A stretch of DNA of 64,000 bases from Flavobacterium psychrolimnae (lineage in GTDB: Bacteria > Bacteroidota > Bacteroidia > Flavobacteriales > Flavobacteriaceae). The notes beneath the pieces were generated by a model. That model saw only the letters and a list, made by a program, of their open reading frames with translations. It was not told the DNA's origin and did no database searches. The stretch lies in contig NZ_QNUX01000008.1 of the NCBI RefSeq assembly GCF_003312425.1, positions 1 to 64,000 on the forward strand, in the 5' to 3' direction. Below are positions 19,501-27,718 of this stretch, piece after piece; within the stretch, counting starts at the first letter, position 1, and each line of letters begins with the position of its first letter. The translations under genes and the position numbers were made by a program.

Positions 19501-19938
19501 TCTAAAACAATTCAAGTAGCAGCAATAACTCCGGTCACTGCTTTAGAAGATAAAAAGGTTTTAATAGTAGAAGACAATAAAATCAACATGTTATTAGCTA
19601 AAACACTTGTCAAAAGAATTATAACAAATTGTATCATCATTGAAGCAAAAGATGGAAATGAAGCCGTAGAATTGTATAAAAAAGAGCAACCTGATGTTAT
19701 TTTAATGGATATTCAGATGCCAAATAAAAATGGTTATCAAGCAACAGAAGAAATCAGGCAGCTAAAAGAAGCGGAACATATTCCCATAATAGCAATCACT
19801 GCCGGAATAATGGTTGGTGATAAAGAAAAGTGTCTGGAAGCAGGGATGAATGATTATTTACCGAAGCCAATTATTCAAGCAGATTTAGAACAAATGTTGC
19901 AAATATGGCTGCAAAAAAAATTAATTGATTTAGAATGA
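13531..19938 (+). CDS. Giant cytoplasmic hybrid histidine kinase with 12 PAS domains, one GAF and a receiver
   Basis: A 2135-residue protein. Reading in order: PAS domains 1-6 (about residues 35-800), a GAF domain (about 810-970), PAS 7-12 (about 985-1740), HisKA ([16 protein letters not shown], about 1760), HATPase_c ([25 protein letters not shown], about 1860-1980) and a C-terminal receiver (VEDNKIN, phospho-Asp in VILMDIQMP, Lys in LPKP, about 2010-2130). There is no signal peptide or membrane segment, so it should sense internal signals. PAS 4 and PAS 5 are near-copies. ATG 13531 is chosen; an upstream in-frame TTG at 13516 would add five residues. The output partner is unknown, but a CheB-CheR fusion and a second hybrid kinase follow on the same strand. 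Confidence 0.92.
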   Translation: MNKANLSYDALLLKLKEQELEINRLTEKEASLSTFKFFIEESNDLVCVVGTDTFFKEINPAFVEILGYSKEELLQESLLHLLHPDDLERSLQEIGSLAMGNPAMNFENRFKKKNGEFVTIQWTANAISAENIYAIGRDISEIRSTQEKLIKSEDLLNHAQQIAKMGSWEFNLLNKKMIWSKELYSIYGIDKKPDQNLYQEFLNLFSEEDATFFQDKINQSIIDKEQFELQQNVTLSDNSNKWLHAIVIPVLDNSGNVYAVRGNIQDITQKKYIEDSIKEQEAAVIEYKLKLVEEEGNAKFKTYIENAPDGVFVLDEKGNYVDVNHAATVLTGYSKKELLTMRFGNLSSHELQGELYKEFQILLEKGTAKKEFKTIHKKGAIKWWSVEAVKLSENRFLGFVKDITESKKALETIENNDKYFRALVENNEGIITVLDENLKTLFRSTSSERITGYSKQELTEISDSEYFHPDYIEYVNQKMKETFENPGVLNPVQFQVKHKKGHYIWIKGVLTNLLSEDGVRLIIANLRDITESKIAQDKIEQSEKRFRALVENNDGIITVFDKDINTIFRSPSSARVTGYTDDEFEKIPKNEYFHLDYLDYVNQMVQKAIDSPDKPIEVLFQVKHKNGNYIWLQGILNNKIDDSSVGGIISNLRDVTENKKANETLLSEKDKFAKIAATSPGLIYSMRQHQDGTLSYPYASNAVEGIYGFCFEEIENNADKIFNLIHPDDLDCVMQSVRATKIKLLPLKCEYRYFHPEKGLVWHELNSLPVVEPEGTVICHGIVTDITQRIRADQKLIKANRLYLFISQINQMIVRTTDEKTLFEEACKIAVDLGKFRMVWIGTVDEQTKKLIPVMIAGENNGYLSTIKAISIEDIPEGRGPAGTAMREARYVICNDIENDQMMQPWRKEALSRAYLSSIAVPIKKFGKVIGVFSFYANEKNFFDAEEIALLEEATGDVSFALEVFEKEALRKKAEEAVIESEQRYHLLTDVSPVGIFRTDASGYTTFVNPHWCQISGLSFQEALGNGWLKGVHEDDKNSLFRGWENATNNKQNSLSEYRFVRQDGSVAWVMGQALPEKNIKNEIVGYIGTITDITERKNAESIILREKNLSESIINNLPGIFYLYDESGKFLKWNKNFEQVTGYDYEEIKQMNPLEFFDGEEKQKVKTRIKTVFERRSPGIEVEFYTKNKNKIPYYISSHVIDYEGKKCLLGMGIDLTERKKAEEKVKKANERFEMIAAATNDAVFEVDLLTGESWNNQTFIDLLGFGGMEPNGENNSVIWRSRVHPDDRERVIKKLEDSYAGTARLWSDEFRFQKADGSYGIFYDRGVISRDETGKALRLNGALTEITELKNIKEQLINSEEKYRSLIEQASDAIFINNISGDLLEVNESACLLLGYSKEELCTKNLIDLYTEEELISRPIMMEELLGGEKTLIQRSMLHKDGTLISVEITAKMIIDGRIVAIVRDVTKRKKSEDDFRKINKKLEAIIGAIPDLLFEVDIEGKIFNYHSRRDDLLAFPPEAFLGKTFSEVLPTDVSNLCISAIREASEKGYSTGRQYSLELPSGLHWFELSIAPMQESQDHERHYICLSRDITAAKKSDRALLKSEERYRGLLNNLDAGIVVHAPDTSVVVNNVKAAELLGLTDDQMRGVTAFDATWNFLNEDNTVMSFERYPVNQIIATKKALKNFRLGVSRPITNDVVWLLINGYPDMDANGEIYEIVISFIDISEQKVMEMELVKAKELAESANKAKTDFLANMSHEIRTPLNGIIGFTHLLMKSNLKKNQSAYMKTVNESAISLMDIVNDVLDFSKIESGKLELNIEEINLFKLTNQVINLFKYQADLKKIDLILDINKSIPQYILADSVRLKQILVNLLSNAIKFTNFGEIRLDITEIETVEKKWSTIMFSVKDTGVGIKTGNNEKIFNSFVQEDNSTNRKFGGTGLGLAISNQLLALMDSKLQLISKYGDGSDFYFVVKFKKTNHKKNKERLLSKTIQVAAITPVTALEDKKVLIVEDNKINMLLAKTLVKRIITNCIIIEAKDGNEAVELYKKEQPDVILMDIQMPNKNGYQATEEIRQLKEAEHIPIIAITAGIMVGDKEKCLEAGMNDYLPKPIIQADLEQMLQIWLQKKLIDLE

Positions 19939-19943
19939 TTAAT

Positions 19944-19974
19944 AAAAGTGTCTAATGATTTAGGCACTTTTTTT
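19944..19974 (+). terminator. Terminator after the giant kinase gene
   Basis: AAAAGTGTCTAA (19944-19955) and TTAGGCACTTTT (19960-19971) form a 12-bp stem with one G-U pair and a 4-base loop, followed by more T. It begins 5 bases after the stop codon. Confidence 0.8.
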
Positions 19975-20363
19975 ATGTGAAATTTTTAAAATTTTGTTTA
20001 TAGTTTTTAATGTTTAATTTACTTGTCAAATCATATTTTTTTTATTAAATTTAACATATATTATAGTTTAATAAGTTAAATAATTTAATTAACACTATGA
20101 AAACGACATGATTTATGCGGATTACTGATTTATGATAATATTTTATTTTAATCTTTTTTTAATAAAAATTAAACAGTTGTTAAATTAAGTTTAGTTTCTC
20201 TGAGTCAAGTGAAGTCTTTTTATTCTTTTTTTGCTTTTTTAAAAAGGGAGAAACCGCTAAAAACGTACTAAATTAGCCATTTATTAATATTAAAAATAAA
20301 CAAGTAATTTGATGGAGCAGTCCTACTCAACTTATAATAGTTATTGAAAATTCAAAATTTGTA
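19975..20363. other. AT-rich intergenic region upstream of the CheB-CheR gene
   Basis: About 390 AT-rich bases with T-tracts and no open frame of note. It should hold the promoter of the CheB-CheR fusion, but no clear consensus element was recognised. Confidence 0.5.
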
Positions 20364-23300
20364 ATGATAAAAAATAGTCAAGCCAACCTTGGGGAAGGTA
20401 AAGTGTTAGATTCGAAACCAAATTTAAGGGTATCTGATGCGGATTCTGCTGATTTTCCAATTGTTGGTATTGGAGCGTCTGCTGGTGGACTGGAAGCACT
20501 TGAATTATTTTTTAAAAACATGCCCGACAATAGCGGTATGGGATTTATAGTGATTCAACATTTAGATCCAACCCGTACTGGAATAATGCCAGAGTTATTA
20601 CAAAGAATGACAACAATGAAAGTCTATCAGGCAACTGATGCGCTCCAAGTAAAACCTAATTGCGTTTATGTAATTCCACCCAATAAAAGCTTATCAATTT
20701 TAAACGGAAAAATACATTTATTTGTTCCTACAGAATCTCGTGGCTTGCGATTGCCCGTCGATATTTTCTTTAAATCTTTAGCACAAGATCGGCAGGAAAA
20801 AAGTATTGGTGTCATTCTTTCCGGAATGGGTTCTGATGGTAGCTTAGGATTGAAATCTATTAAAGAAAAAAATGGAATTGTAGTGGTGCAAGAACCGGCA
20901 TCTGCAAAGTTTGACAGTATGCCTCGCAATGCTATAGATTCAGTGATTGCTGATATTGTCGCTCCCGTAGAGGAATTACCTGCTAAACTGATGGCTTTGC
21001 TGCGTTATTTTCCTGAAATTAAGTCAGAATCGGATTTTCTTATCAAAACCAAAAGCAGTCTGGACAAAATTATAATCTTGTTACGGGATCAAACCGGGCA
21101 TGACTTTTCGATGTATAAAAAAAGTACCTTAATGCGCCGAATTGAACGAAGAAAAGGAATTCATCACATTGATAAAATGCAAACCTATGTGCGTTTTTTA
21201 CAGGAAAATCCAAGTGAAATTGAACTGCTTTTCAAAGAACTATTAATTGGTGTAACAAGTTTTTTTAGAGATCCTGCTGTTTGGGATAAACTCAAAGAAG
21301 AAATTATTCCTAATATGCTGAAGGATGTACCAGACGGAAAAACCTTGCGCGCCTGGGTTCCAGCTTGTTCAACGGGTGAAGAAGCGTATTCCCTCGCAAT
21401 CGTTTTTGAAGAAGCGGTATCTAAAATAAAACCTCCTAAAAGTATTAAATTACAAATTTTTGCTACTGATTTAGACCTGTTGTCTATTGAAAAAGCCCGA
21501 AAAGGATTTTTTTATTCCAGTATTACAAAAGATATTTCTCCAGAGCGGATTACTAAATTTTTTACCCTCGAAAATGACGGTTATCGCGTAAATACATTCA
21601 TTCGTGAAATGATAGTTTTTGCACCTCATAATGTTACCAAAGATCCTCCTTTTACAAAATTAGACTTATTGACTTGTCGCAATATGTTGATTTACATGGA
21701 ACCGGAATTACAAAATAAATTAATAATGCTATTTAATTATAGCCTCAATCAGGGAGGAATTATGATGCTTGGTACTGCAGAGACTATTTCAAGCAGCATC
21801 AAAGGATTTGAAGTTGTAGATTCGAAACTGAAGTTTTATAAACGGATTTCAAAATCAGTTTCTCCAGAATTTTCTAATTTTCCAAGTTCCTATTCCCAAA
21901 CAAAAAGAGTAACCATTGACACTATGAAAGAAACTAAGGTCGTTGAAAACATTCAGACACTTACGGATCAAATTTTACTGCAACGTTTTGCCCCTGCAAG
22001 TGTACTTGTTAACAGCAAAGGCGATATCGTATACATTACCGGCAGAACCGGAAAATATTTAGAACCTGTAGCTGGCAAAGCAAACTGGAATGTTCATGCA
22101 ATGGCACGTGAAGGTTTGCGTAATGAACTGCCAGGAGCATTTCGAAAAGCACTGCAAAGTTTTGAACCAGTATATATTGATAATATAAAAATAGCTGAAA
22201 ACGGAGGATTCCATTTTATCAATCTGACGGTACAACAAATAGAAAGTCCAGATGCAGTAAAAGGGATGATTATGGTTGTTTTTACAGACATTCCAACTAG
22301 TACCGAATCCGTTTCTGGAACTTCTAAATCAAGAAAACAAAGTGCGACTCTTAAACAGCAAGAATTAGAAGCAGAACTGAAACGCAGCAATGAAGATTTG
22401 AACAGCGTGAGAGAAGAAATGCAAACTTCTCAGGAGGAACTCAAATCCACGAATGAAGAACTGCAGTCTACGAACGAAGAATTACAATCTACCAATGAGG
22501 AATTGACTACTTCAAAGGAAGAATTACAAAGTTTAAATGAAGAGTTGCAAACGGTAAATACCGAATTACAAAGCAAATTAGTCGATTTTGAACAGGCCAA
22601 TAATGATATGAAAAACCTGCTCAACAGTACTGAAATAGCGACTCTTTTTTTAGATAAAGAATTAAATATCCGCCGATTTACTGATCCTGTAACCAAAATA
22701 TTCAAGTTGCGTGCAACAGATACCGGAAGACCTTTCACGGATTTAGTGTGCGATTTGAAATATCCTGAAATGGTCAGTAATGCACTTGAGGTTATCAAAA
22801 CGCTGGCACCAATTCAAAAGGAAGTCGAAACTATTGATGGCAGGTATTATTACGTTCGAATCATGCCGTATCGTACGCTCGATGATCGTATTGATGGAAT
22901 CGTAATTACTTTTACTGACATTACAGCTGCAAAACTTGCCGAAGAGTCTCTTAAGATGGAAAATCAATACCGCCGTCTTTTTGAGTCAGCCAAAGATGGA
23001 ATTCTGATTCTGAACTATGAAACCGGCAAAATAATCGATGTTAATCCTTTTTTAGTCGGAATGTTAGGTTACTCTCATGAGCAGTTAATTGAAAAATCAA
23101 TTTGGGAAATAGGTTCACTCAAAGACATTGTGACCAATAAAGACAAATTTTCAGAATTACAAAAAAAAGAATTTATTCGCTATGAAAATTTGCCACTCGA
23201 AACTGCAAAAGGACGAAAAATAAATGTTGAATTTGTCAGTAACGTTTATTTGGTCAATAATAAAAAAGTCATTCAGTGTATTATCCGTGACATTTCGGAT

Positions 23301-23678
23301 CGTGTATTTGTTCAGGAGGCTTTAGTCAATGCTGAAACCCGTTACAAGCACCTATTTGAATCAGTGAAAGATGGAATTATTTTCGTAGATGGTGAAACAG
23401 GAAAGATCAATGCGATAAATCCTTTTTTTACAGCTTTAATAGGGGAAACTAAAGAGAATTTTATTGGGAAAGAAGTTTGGTCTGTTAAATTTCTAAAAAA
23501 TATAATACCAAACAAGTCTACTTTCACGGAATTAAGCCAAAAAAAATCGTTTCATTCCATTTTCAAGGAAATCGAAACAAGCAATAATAAGCGAATCAAT
23601 ATCGAATTTATCAGCGCGGTATATTTTATTGGAGATCAAAAAAACATTCAGTTTTTTATTCATGAAATAGCAGTATAG
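20364..23678 (+). CDS. CheB-CheR fusion protein with coiled coil and PAS domains
   Basis: A 1104-residue protein. An N-terminal CheB methylesterase domain (about 30-215) has Ser in GIGASAGGLEA, His in VIQHLD and Asp in GMGSDGS, but no receiver in front. A CheR methyltransferase domain (about 240-490) has the SAM motif PACSTGEEAYSLA and the LLTCRNMLIYM segment. A coiled coil of repeated STNEELQ-like heptads follows (about 665-745), then three PAS domains to the C-terminus. It lacks its own kinase domain. No flagellar or receptor genes are nearby, so it probably serves a non-chemotactic pathway. The next gene, 80 bases on, is a hybrid kinase that may be its partner. Confidence 0.93.
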   Translation: MIKNSQANLGEGKVLDSKPNLRVSDADSADFPIVGIGASAGGLEALELFFKNMPDNSGMGFIVIQHLDPTRTGIMPELLQRMTTMKVYQATDALQVKPNCVYVIPPNKSLSILNGKIHLFVPTESRGLRLPVDIFFKSLAQDRQEKSIGVILSGMGSDGSLGLKSIKEKNGIVVVQEPASAKFDSMPRNAIDSVIADIVAPVEELPAKLMALLRYFPEIKSESDFLIKTKSSLDKIIILLRDQTGHDFSMYKKSTLMRRIERRKGIHHIDKMQTYVRFLQENPSEIELLFKELLIGVTSFFRDPAVWDKLKEEIIPNMLKDVPDGKTLRAWVPACSTGEEAYSLAIVFEEAVSKIKPPKSIKLQIFATDLDLLSIEKARKGFFYSSITKDISPERITKFFTLENDGYRVNTFIREMIVFAPHNVTKDPPFTKLDLLTCRNMLIYMEPELQNKLIMLFNYSLNQGGIMMLGTAETISSSIKGFEVVDSKLKFYKRISKSVSPEFSNFPSSYSQTKRVTIDTMKETKVVENIQTLTDQILLQRFAPASVLVNSKGDIVYITGRTGKYLEPVAGKANWNVHAMAREGLRNELPGAFRKALQSFEPVYIDNIKIAENGGFHFINLTVQQIESPDAVKGMIMVVFTDIPTSTESVSGTSKSRKQSATLKQQELEAELKRSNEDLNSVREEMQTSQEELKSTNEELQSTNEELQSTNEELTTSKEELQSLNEELQTVNTELQSKLVDFEQANNDMKNLLNSTEIATLFLDKELNIRRFTDPVTKIFKLRATDTGRPFTDLVCDLKYPEMVSNALEVIKTLAPIQKEVETIDGRYYYVRIMPYRTLDDRIDGIVITFTDITAAKLAEESLKMENQYRRLFESAKDGILILNYETGKIIDVNPFLVGMLGYSHEQLIEKSIWEIGSLKDIVTNKDKFSELQKKEFIRYENLPLETAKGRKINVEFVSNVYLVNNKKVIQCIIRDISDRVFVQEALVNAETRYKHLFESVKDGIIFVDGETGKINAINPFFTALIGETKENFIGKEVWSVKFLKNIIPNKSTFTELSQKKSFHSIFKEIETSNNKRINIEFISAVYFIGDQKNIQFFIHEIAV

Positions 23679-23758
23679 AATAGTATGTAAGTTAAAATAG
23701 GTTGCATAATTTCCAATTTCAGACAATTAAATTAGTAGTATTTAAAAAGGCAGTACAC

Positions 23759-25918
23759 ATGGAAAATATCGAAAATAAAACCGAAGCCCGTTTCATTATC
23801 AGACAAAAAGCGGAAGAATTACATCGCAGTAAAGAATCAAAATATAGTTCTAAACTTTCGGAAGTTGACACTTTGAAGCTTATCCAGGAATTAGAAGTGC
23901 ATCAGATTGAGCTTGAAATGCAAAAAGAAGAATTGATGCTCGCCAAAGAGGAAGCTGAAATTGTAAAGCAAAAATATGCTGAATTGTATGAATTTGCGCC
24001 TACAGGTTACTTCACATTGACAAGTTCAGGAACAGTTGTAGAACTGAATCTCGCCGGTTCACAATTATTACGGAAAGAAAGATCTAAATTGATAAATAGT
24101 CAATTTGGTTTCTTTATTTCTAATGCTACGAAGCCGGTTTTTAATCAATTTTTAGAGACTGTTTTTCAGGCTAGTGTAAAAGAATGTTGTGAAGTTGAAT
24201 TGCTGTTGGATGAGAACACTCCAGTAAATGTTTATTTGACTGGAATTGTTTCAGATAATAAAGAGCAGGCGCTAATTACGATATTAGATATCTCCCAGTT
24301 GAAGGAAACTGAATCTGCTTTGCGAGATAGTGAAGAGCGGTATCGCGATTTATTAAACAATCTGGATGTTGGAATAATTGTACACAACAAAGATACTGAA
24401 ATCATTTATTCGAATCCAAAAGCCTCCGAATTGATAGGTTTGAGTGAGGATCAAATTAAAGGAAAGGATGTTGCCAATCCAATTTGGAAATTTATAAAAG
24501 AGGATCATAAAACATTATCAACAGAAAATTTTCCAGTCAATCAAATTATTCGAACTAAAAAACCAATTAGTAATTTTATTATTGGAATAATTAAAACGGA
24601 TAGCACGGATGTGAGATGGTTCTTATTGAATGGTTTTCCTGTTTTTAATATCCACGATGAACTTGATGAGGTTGTAATAAGTTTCATCGAAATAACAGAA
24701 TTAAAAAAACTGGAAATTGAACTGACAAAAGCCAAAGAACAAGCCGAAGCAGCAAATAAAGCGAAGTCCAGTTTTTTGACTAATATGAGCCACGAAATTC
24801 GTACGCCTTTGAATGGAATTATTGGTTTTACTGATTTATTAATGAGAACCAATCTGGACGAAAACCAGAAGGAATATATGAATACCGTTCATGAATCAGC
24901 AAATATATTAATTGAAATCATCAATAATATTTTAGATTTTTCGAAAATTGAATCCGGAAAATTAGAATTAAATATTGAGGAAATCAACCTTGCGGAACTG
25001 ACGCATCATGTTGTTGATATGTTTAAATATCAGGCGGAATTAAAGGGAATAGATTTAATTCTAAATAGTAAGGAGTCTGTTCCTAGTTTTGTTTTTGCTG
25101 ATTCCGTACGTTTGAAACAAATTTTAGTGAACTTAATTGGAAACGCATTAAAATTCACAACTACAGGATTTGTACGATTAGATATTAGCAGTGAAATAAT
25201 TTCCGGAGGCGAGAATCGCTGTCTTTTAAATTTTTCCGTTAAGGATAGCGGTATTGGAATAAAACAGGAAAATCAAGAAAAAGTGTTCCAATCTTTTATT
25301 CAGGAGGATTGTTCTATCACACGTAAATTTGGCGGTACAGGACTTGGATTAGCGATTTCTAATCAGCTTTTAGGTTTGATGAATAGTGAACTAAAACTGA
25401 AAAGTAAATTTGGACAGGGAAGTGAGTTTTATTTTGAGGTTGAATTAGAAAGCTCACTTCAGGAAATTTCCTCCGATGTAAATGAAATAAAAGTCACAAT
25501 TGAAGACACAACGATTGCTCCCGATGATTTCTCAGATAAAAAAATATTAGTGGTCGAGGACAATCGAATCAATATGCTTTTGGTAAAAACATTACTCAAA
25601 TCGATACTTCCTGGATGCACTGTTCTTGAAGCATCCGATGGTAAAAAAGCAATTAAAATGTACAAAAAAGAGAAGCTCGATTTGATCTTAATGGACATTC
25701 AAATGCCACATAAAAATGGATATCAAACAACTGCCGAAATCAAACATTTAAAAAAATACAACAATATTCCTATTATTGCTTTGACGGCTGGAATTATGCT
25801 TGGGGAAAAAGAAAAATGTTTGGAATCCGGAATGGACGATTATGTTTCAAAACCAATTATCAGATGCAATTTAGAAGAGGTTTTATATAAATGGTTGAAA
25901 AATAAAACATTGAACTAA
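23759..25918 (+). CDS. PAS-containing hybrid histidine kinase with receiver
   Basis: A 719-residue protein from ATG 23759; an upstream TTG frame at 23702 is unlikely. The N-terminal helix [20 protein letters not shown] leads into PAS 1 (about 75-195), followed by PAS 2 (about 205-325), HisKA ([16 protein letters not shown], about 345), HATPase_c ([25 protein letters not shown]) and a receiver ([20 protein letters not shown]). No membrane segment is seen. Its part from PAS 2 to the end is closely similar to the end of the giant kinase upstream (shared [31 protein letters not shown] segments), pointing to duplication. Probably cotranscribed with the CheB-CheR gene. Confidence 0.93.
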   Translation: MENIENKTEARFIIRQKAEELHRSKESKYSSKLSEVDTLKLIQELEVHQIELEMQKEELMLAKEEAEIVKQKYAELYEFAPTGYFTLTSSGTVVELNLAGSQLLRKERSKLINSQFGFFISNATKPVFNQFLETVFQASVKECCEVELLLDENTPVNVYLTGIVSDNKEQALITILDISQLKETESALRDSEERYRDLLNNLDVGIIVHNKDTEIIYSNPKASELIGLSEDQIKGKDVANPIWKFIKEDHKTLSTENFPVNQIIRTKKPISNFIIGIIKTDSTDVRWFLLNGFPVFNIHDELDEVVISFIEITELKKLEIELTKAKEQAEAANKAKSSFLTNMSHEIRTPLNGIIGFTDLLMRTNLDENQKEYMNTVHESANILIEIINNILDFSKIESGKLELNIEEINLAELTHHVVDMFKYQAELKGIDLILNSKESVPSFVFADSVRLKQILVNLIGNALKFTTTGFVRLDISSEIISGGENRCLLNFSVKDSGIGIKQENQEKVFQSFIQEDCSITRKFGGTGLGLAISNQLLGLMNSELKLKSKFGQGSEFYFEVELESSLQEISSDVNEIKVTIEDTTIAPDDFSDKKILVVEDNRINMLLVKTLLKSILPGCTVLEASDGKKAIKMYKKEKLDLILMDIQMPHKNGYQTTAEIKHLKKYNNIPIIALTAGIMLGEKEKCLESGMDDYVSKPIIRCNLEEVLYKWLKNKTLN

Positions 25919-26019
25919 AATAATTGATTCAAACAAAGAACTTCTTTGACTTAATTAACAAAAACGCTCTTGTTTTTAGTAGAAGTTTTCAATGAAAAAA
26001 GCTTTTTTCAACCAAGGAA

Positions 26020-26739
26020 TCATGAGGATTTATATTTATGCTTTTTTAAACCAAATTTTTTGATAGCATGTTTTTTGAGGTGTTCCATCACTTCTTCTAC
26101 GGAATCAGTCACGAATAAAAGCTTCATGTCTTCAGGGCTTATGCTTTCATTGTCTACCATTTTTTGAATGTGATGACACAATTCCTGATGATAAACGGAA
26201 TCGAAAATAACAATCGGAAAATTGCTGATTATTTTATTTTGAATTAAAGTAAGTGCTTCGAATAATTCATCCAAAGTCCCAATTCCTCCTGGCATTACTA
26301 CAAACGCATAGGAATATTTGATCAGAATTACTTTCCTCACAAAGAAATAGGGAATATAAATCCATTTATGAAGATAAGGATTTGGTTTCTGTTCCACAGG
26401 AAGGACAATATTACAACCTACCGAATAACCTCCGGCTTCATAAGCTCCTTTGTTGGCAGCTTCCATCAATCCTGGGCCTCCGCCAGTCATTACTGTAAAA
26501 CCTAATTTTGCTATTTCAGAACCAATGCGTTCGGCGCTTTTATAATGTGCTGTTTCCGGTCCAAAACGTGCCGACCCAAAAACGGTCACGCAAGGTCCTA
26601 TAAAATGCATTTTCTGAAAAGCTCTGATGAAGTTATAGAGCACTTTAAAAATGAAGAAAAGATTTTTAAAACGAGTCAAGGGACCTCTTACAAATAAAGA
26701 TTCGGATTTAGAAAGTCTATATTGGCGAGGGTTTTCCAT
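26020..26739 (-). CDS. LOG family protein (cytokinin riboside 5'-monophosphate phosphoribohydrolase-like)
   Basis: A 239-residue Rossmann-fold protein. MTGGGPGLMEAANKGAYEAGG (about residues 80-100) and MPGGIGTLDELFEALTLIQ (PGGxGTxxE, about 150-165) are the LOG signature, which binds and hydrolyses nucleotide monophosphates at the N-glycosidic bond. It belongs to the TIGR00730 type common in Bacteroidota. The true substrate in bacteria is often unknown. It stands alone, convergent with the kinase gene upstream. Confidence 0.9.
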   Translation of the reverse strand: MENPRQYRLSKSESLFVRGPLTRFKNLFFIFKVLYNFIRAFQKMHFIGPCVTVFGSARFGPETAHYKSAERIGSEIAKLGFTVMTGGGPGLMEAANKGAYEAGGYSVGCNIVLPVEQKPNPYLHKWIYIPYFFVRKVILIKYSYAFVVMPGGIGTLDELFEALTLIQNKIISNFPIVIFDSVYHQELCHHIQKMVDNESISPEDMKLLFVTDSVEEVMEHLKKHAIKKFGLKKHKYKSS

Positions 26740-26889
26740 AGGTTACTAAGATAGGAAAAATAACAGTCGAGATTTATTTTTCCAACTTAATAAATGTATG
26801 AATCTTCAAAAATAGAAATGGTTTATAATTCAAATTTTCTTAGATTTTCAGTATTAGTAAACTCAAAAAAAATATTTTTTAAGCAATCA

Positions 26890-27192
26890 TTATTGATTGC
26901 TTTTTTCCAAAATAGTTTTAATAATTTCTTCCTTTGTTAATACGCCGGATTGTCTCCACAACTGTTTTCCGTTTTGAAATAAAATCATTGTAGGAACGCC
27001 ACGAACCTGATATTGACTGGAGATTTGCTGGTTTTTGTCCACATCAATTTTAATGATGGAAACGCGATCTCCCAAACTGTCTTTTACTTCTTTCAAAATT
27101 GGTCCCAGCATTTTACAAGGTCCGCACCACGTGGCAAAAAAGTCAATTAAAACTGGTTTTTCGGATTGTATAATCGTATCAAAATTACTCAT
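26890..27192 (-). CDS. trxA: Thioredoxin
   Basis: A 100-residue cytosolic thioredoxin with the active site FFATWCGPCK near residues 18-27 and the cis-Pro in RGVPTMILF near residue 75. It keeps protein thiols reduced. It starts 2 bases after the stop of a small membrane-protein gene, so the two are translationally coupled. The coding region ends 150 bases before the LOG gene. Confidence 0.93.
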   Translation of the reverse strand: MSNFDTIIQSEKPVLIDFFATWCGPCKMLGPILKEVKDSLGDRVSIIKIDVDKNQQISSQYQVRGVPTMILFQNGKQLWRQSGVLTKEEIIKTILEKSNQ

Positions 27193-27194
27193 CG

Positions 27195-27392
27195 TTATTG
27201 TTTTTTAGTGTTAGGAATGCTACAACCATTTGCGCCACAGCCAAAATTAAAAATTACCTGAACGAGGAAAAATAGTCCAAAACCAATGAACATCCATTCT
27301 TTCAAAATATAGGCTTGTGCAAATAAAAATAAGGCAAACACCAGGCGAACCCAGCGCATAATATGCCAATTTGTAAATAATAATGTTTTCAT
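27195..27392 (-). CDS. Small membrane protein with C-terminal CGANGC motif
   Basis: A 65-residue protein with two predicted membrane helices (about residues 12-30 and 33-50) and a C-terminal segment FNFGCGANGCSIPNTKKQ containing two cysteines. It is immediately upstream of, and coupled to, the thioredoxin gene, so the Cys pair may be a redox partner; this is inference. I do not recognise a named family, though similar small proteins next to thioredoxin are common in Flavobacteriia. Confidence 0.65.
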   Translation of the reverse strand: MKTLLFTNWHIMRWVRLVFALFLFAQAYILKEWMFIGFGLFFLVQVIFNFGCGANGCSIPNTKKQ

Positions 27393-27460
27393 TTTTTCTA
27401 AAAGGAATTTAGTTTTTCATGATTGTTATATCATAAAGAACCATACATTTCGTTTAATTT

Positions 27461-27585
27461 TAACCACATAGAAGCATAAATTTTTAATATTTAGGAAGTC
27501 GTTTTATTCTTTTAAAGAAACCCTAGCTTTGTGAATCCAAGAATTGGGCTATATGACTCTTTTTTCTATGTTTCTATGTGTTTCA
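27461..27585 (-). repeat. Dispersed palindromic repeat, copy A
   Basis: About 125 bases bounded by AACCACATAGAAGCATA on the left and TTTCTATGTTTCTATGTG on the right, so the ends are inverted repeats. Its reverse complement matches the element at 35921-36055 through most of its length, including the interior CCAATTCTTGG. It lies in the 326-base gap between the methyltransferase gene and the small membrane-protein gene. It has no coding capacity, like a MITE or REP-type element. Confidence 0.7.
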
Positions 27586-27718
27586 ATTTTTCTATTTAAG
27601 ATTAATTGATTTTATTGACTACATCCCACGTTTTAAATTACTATTAAAACAGAGGAACAAAAAAAAGAGGATTTATGAGGACTTTAAAAACCAATCTTTT
27701 CATTCTCATTCCTTAGTT

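Noticed and set aside
20364..23678. CheB-CheR protein as part of a chemotaxis system
   Set aside because: There are no receptor, CheA, CheW or flagellar genes in the window, and the protein has PAS domains and no CheB receiver.
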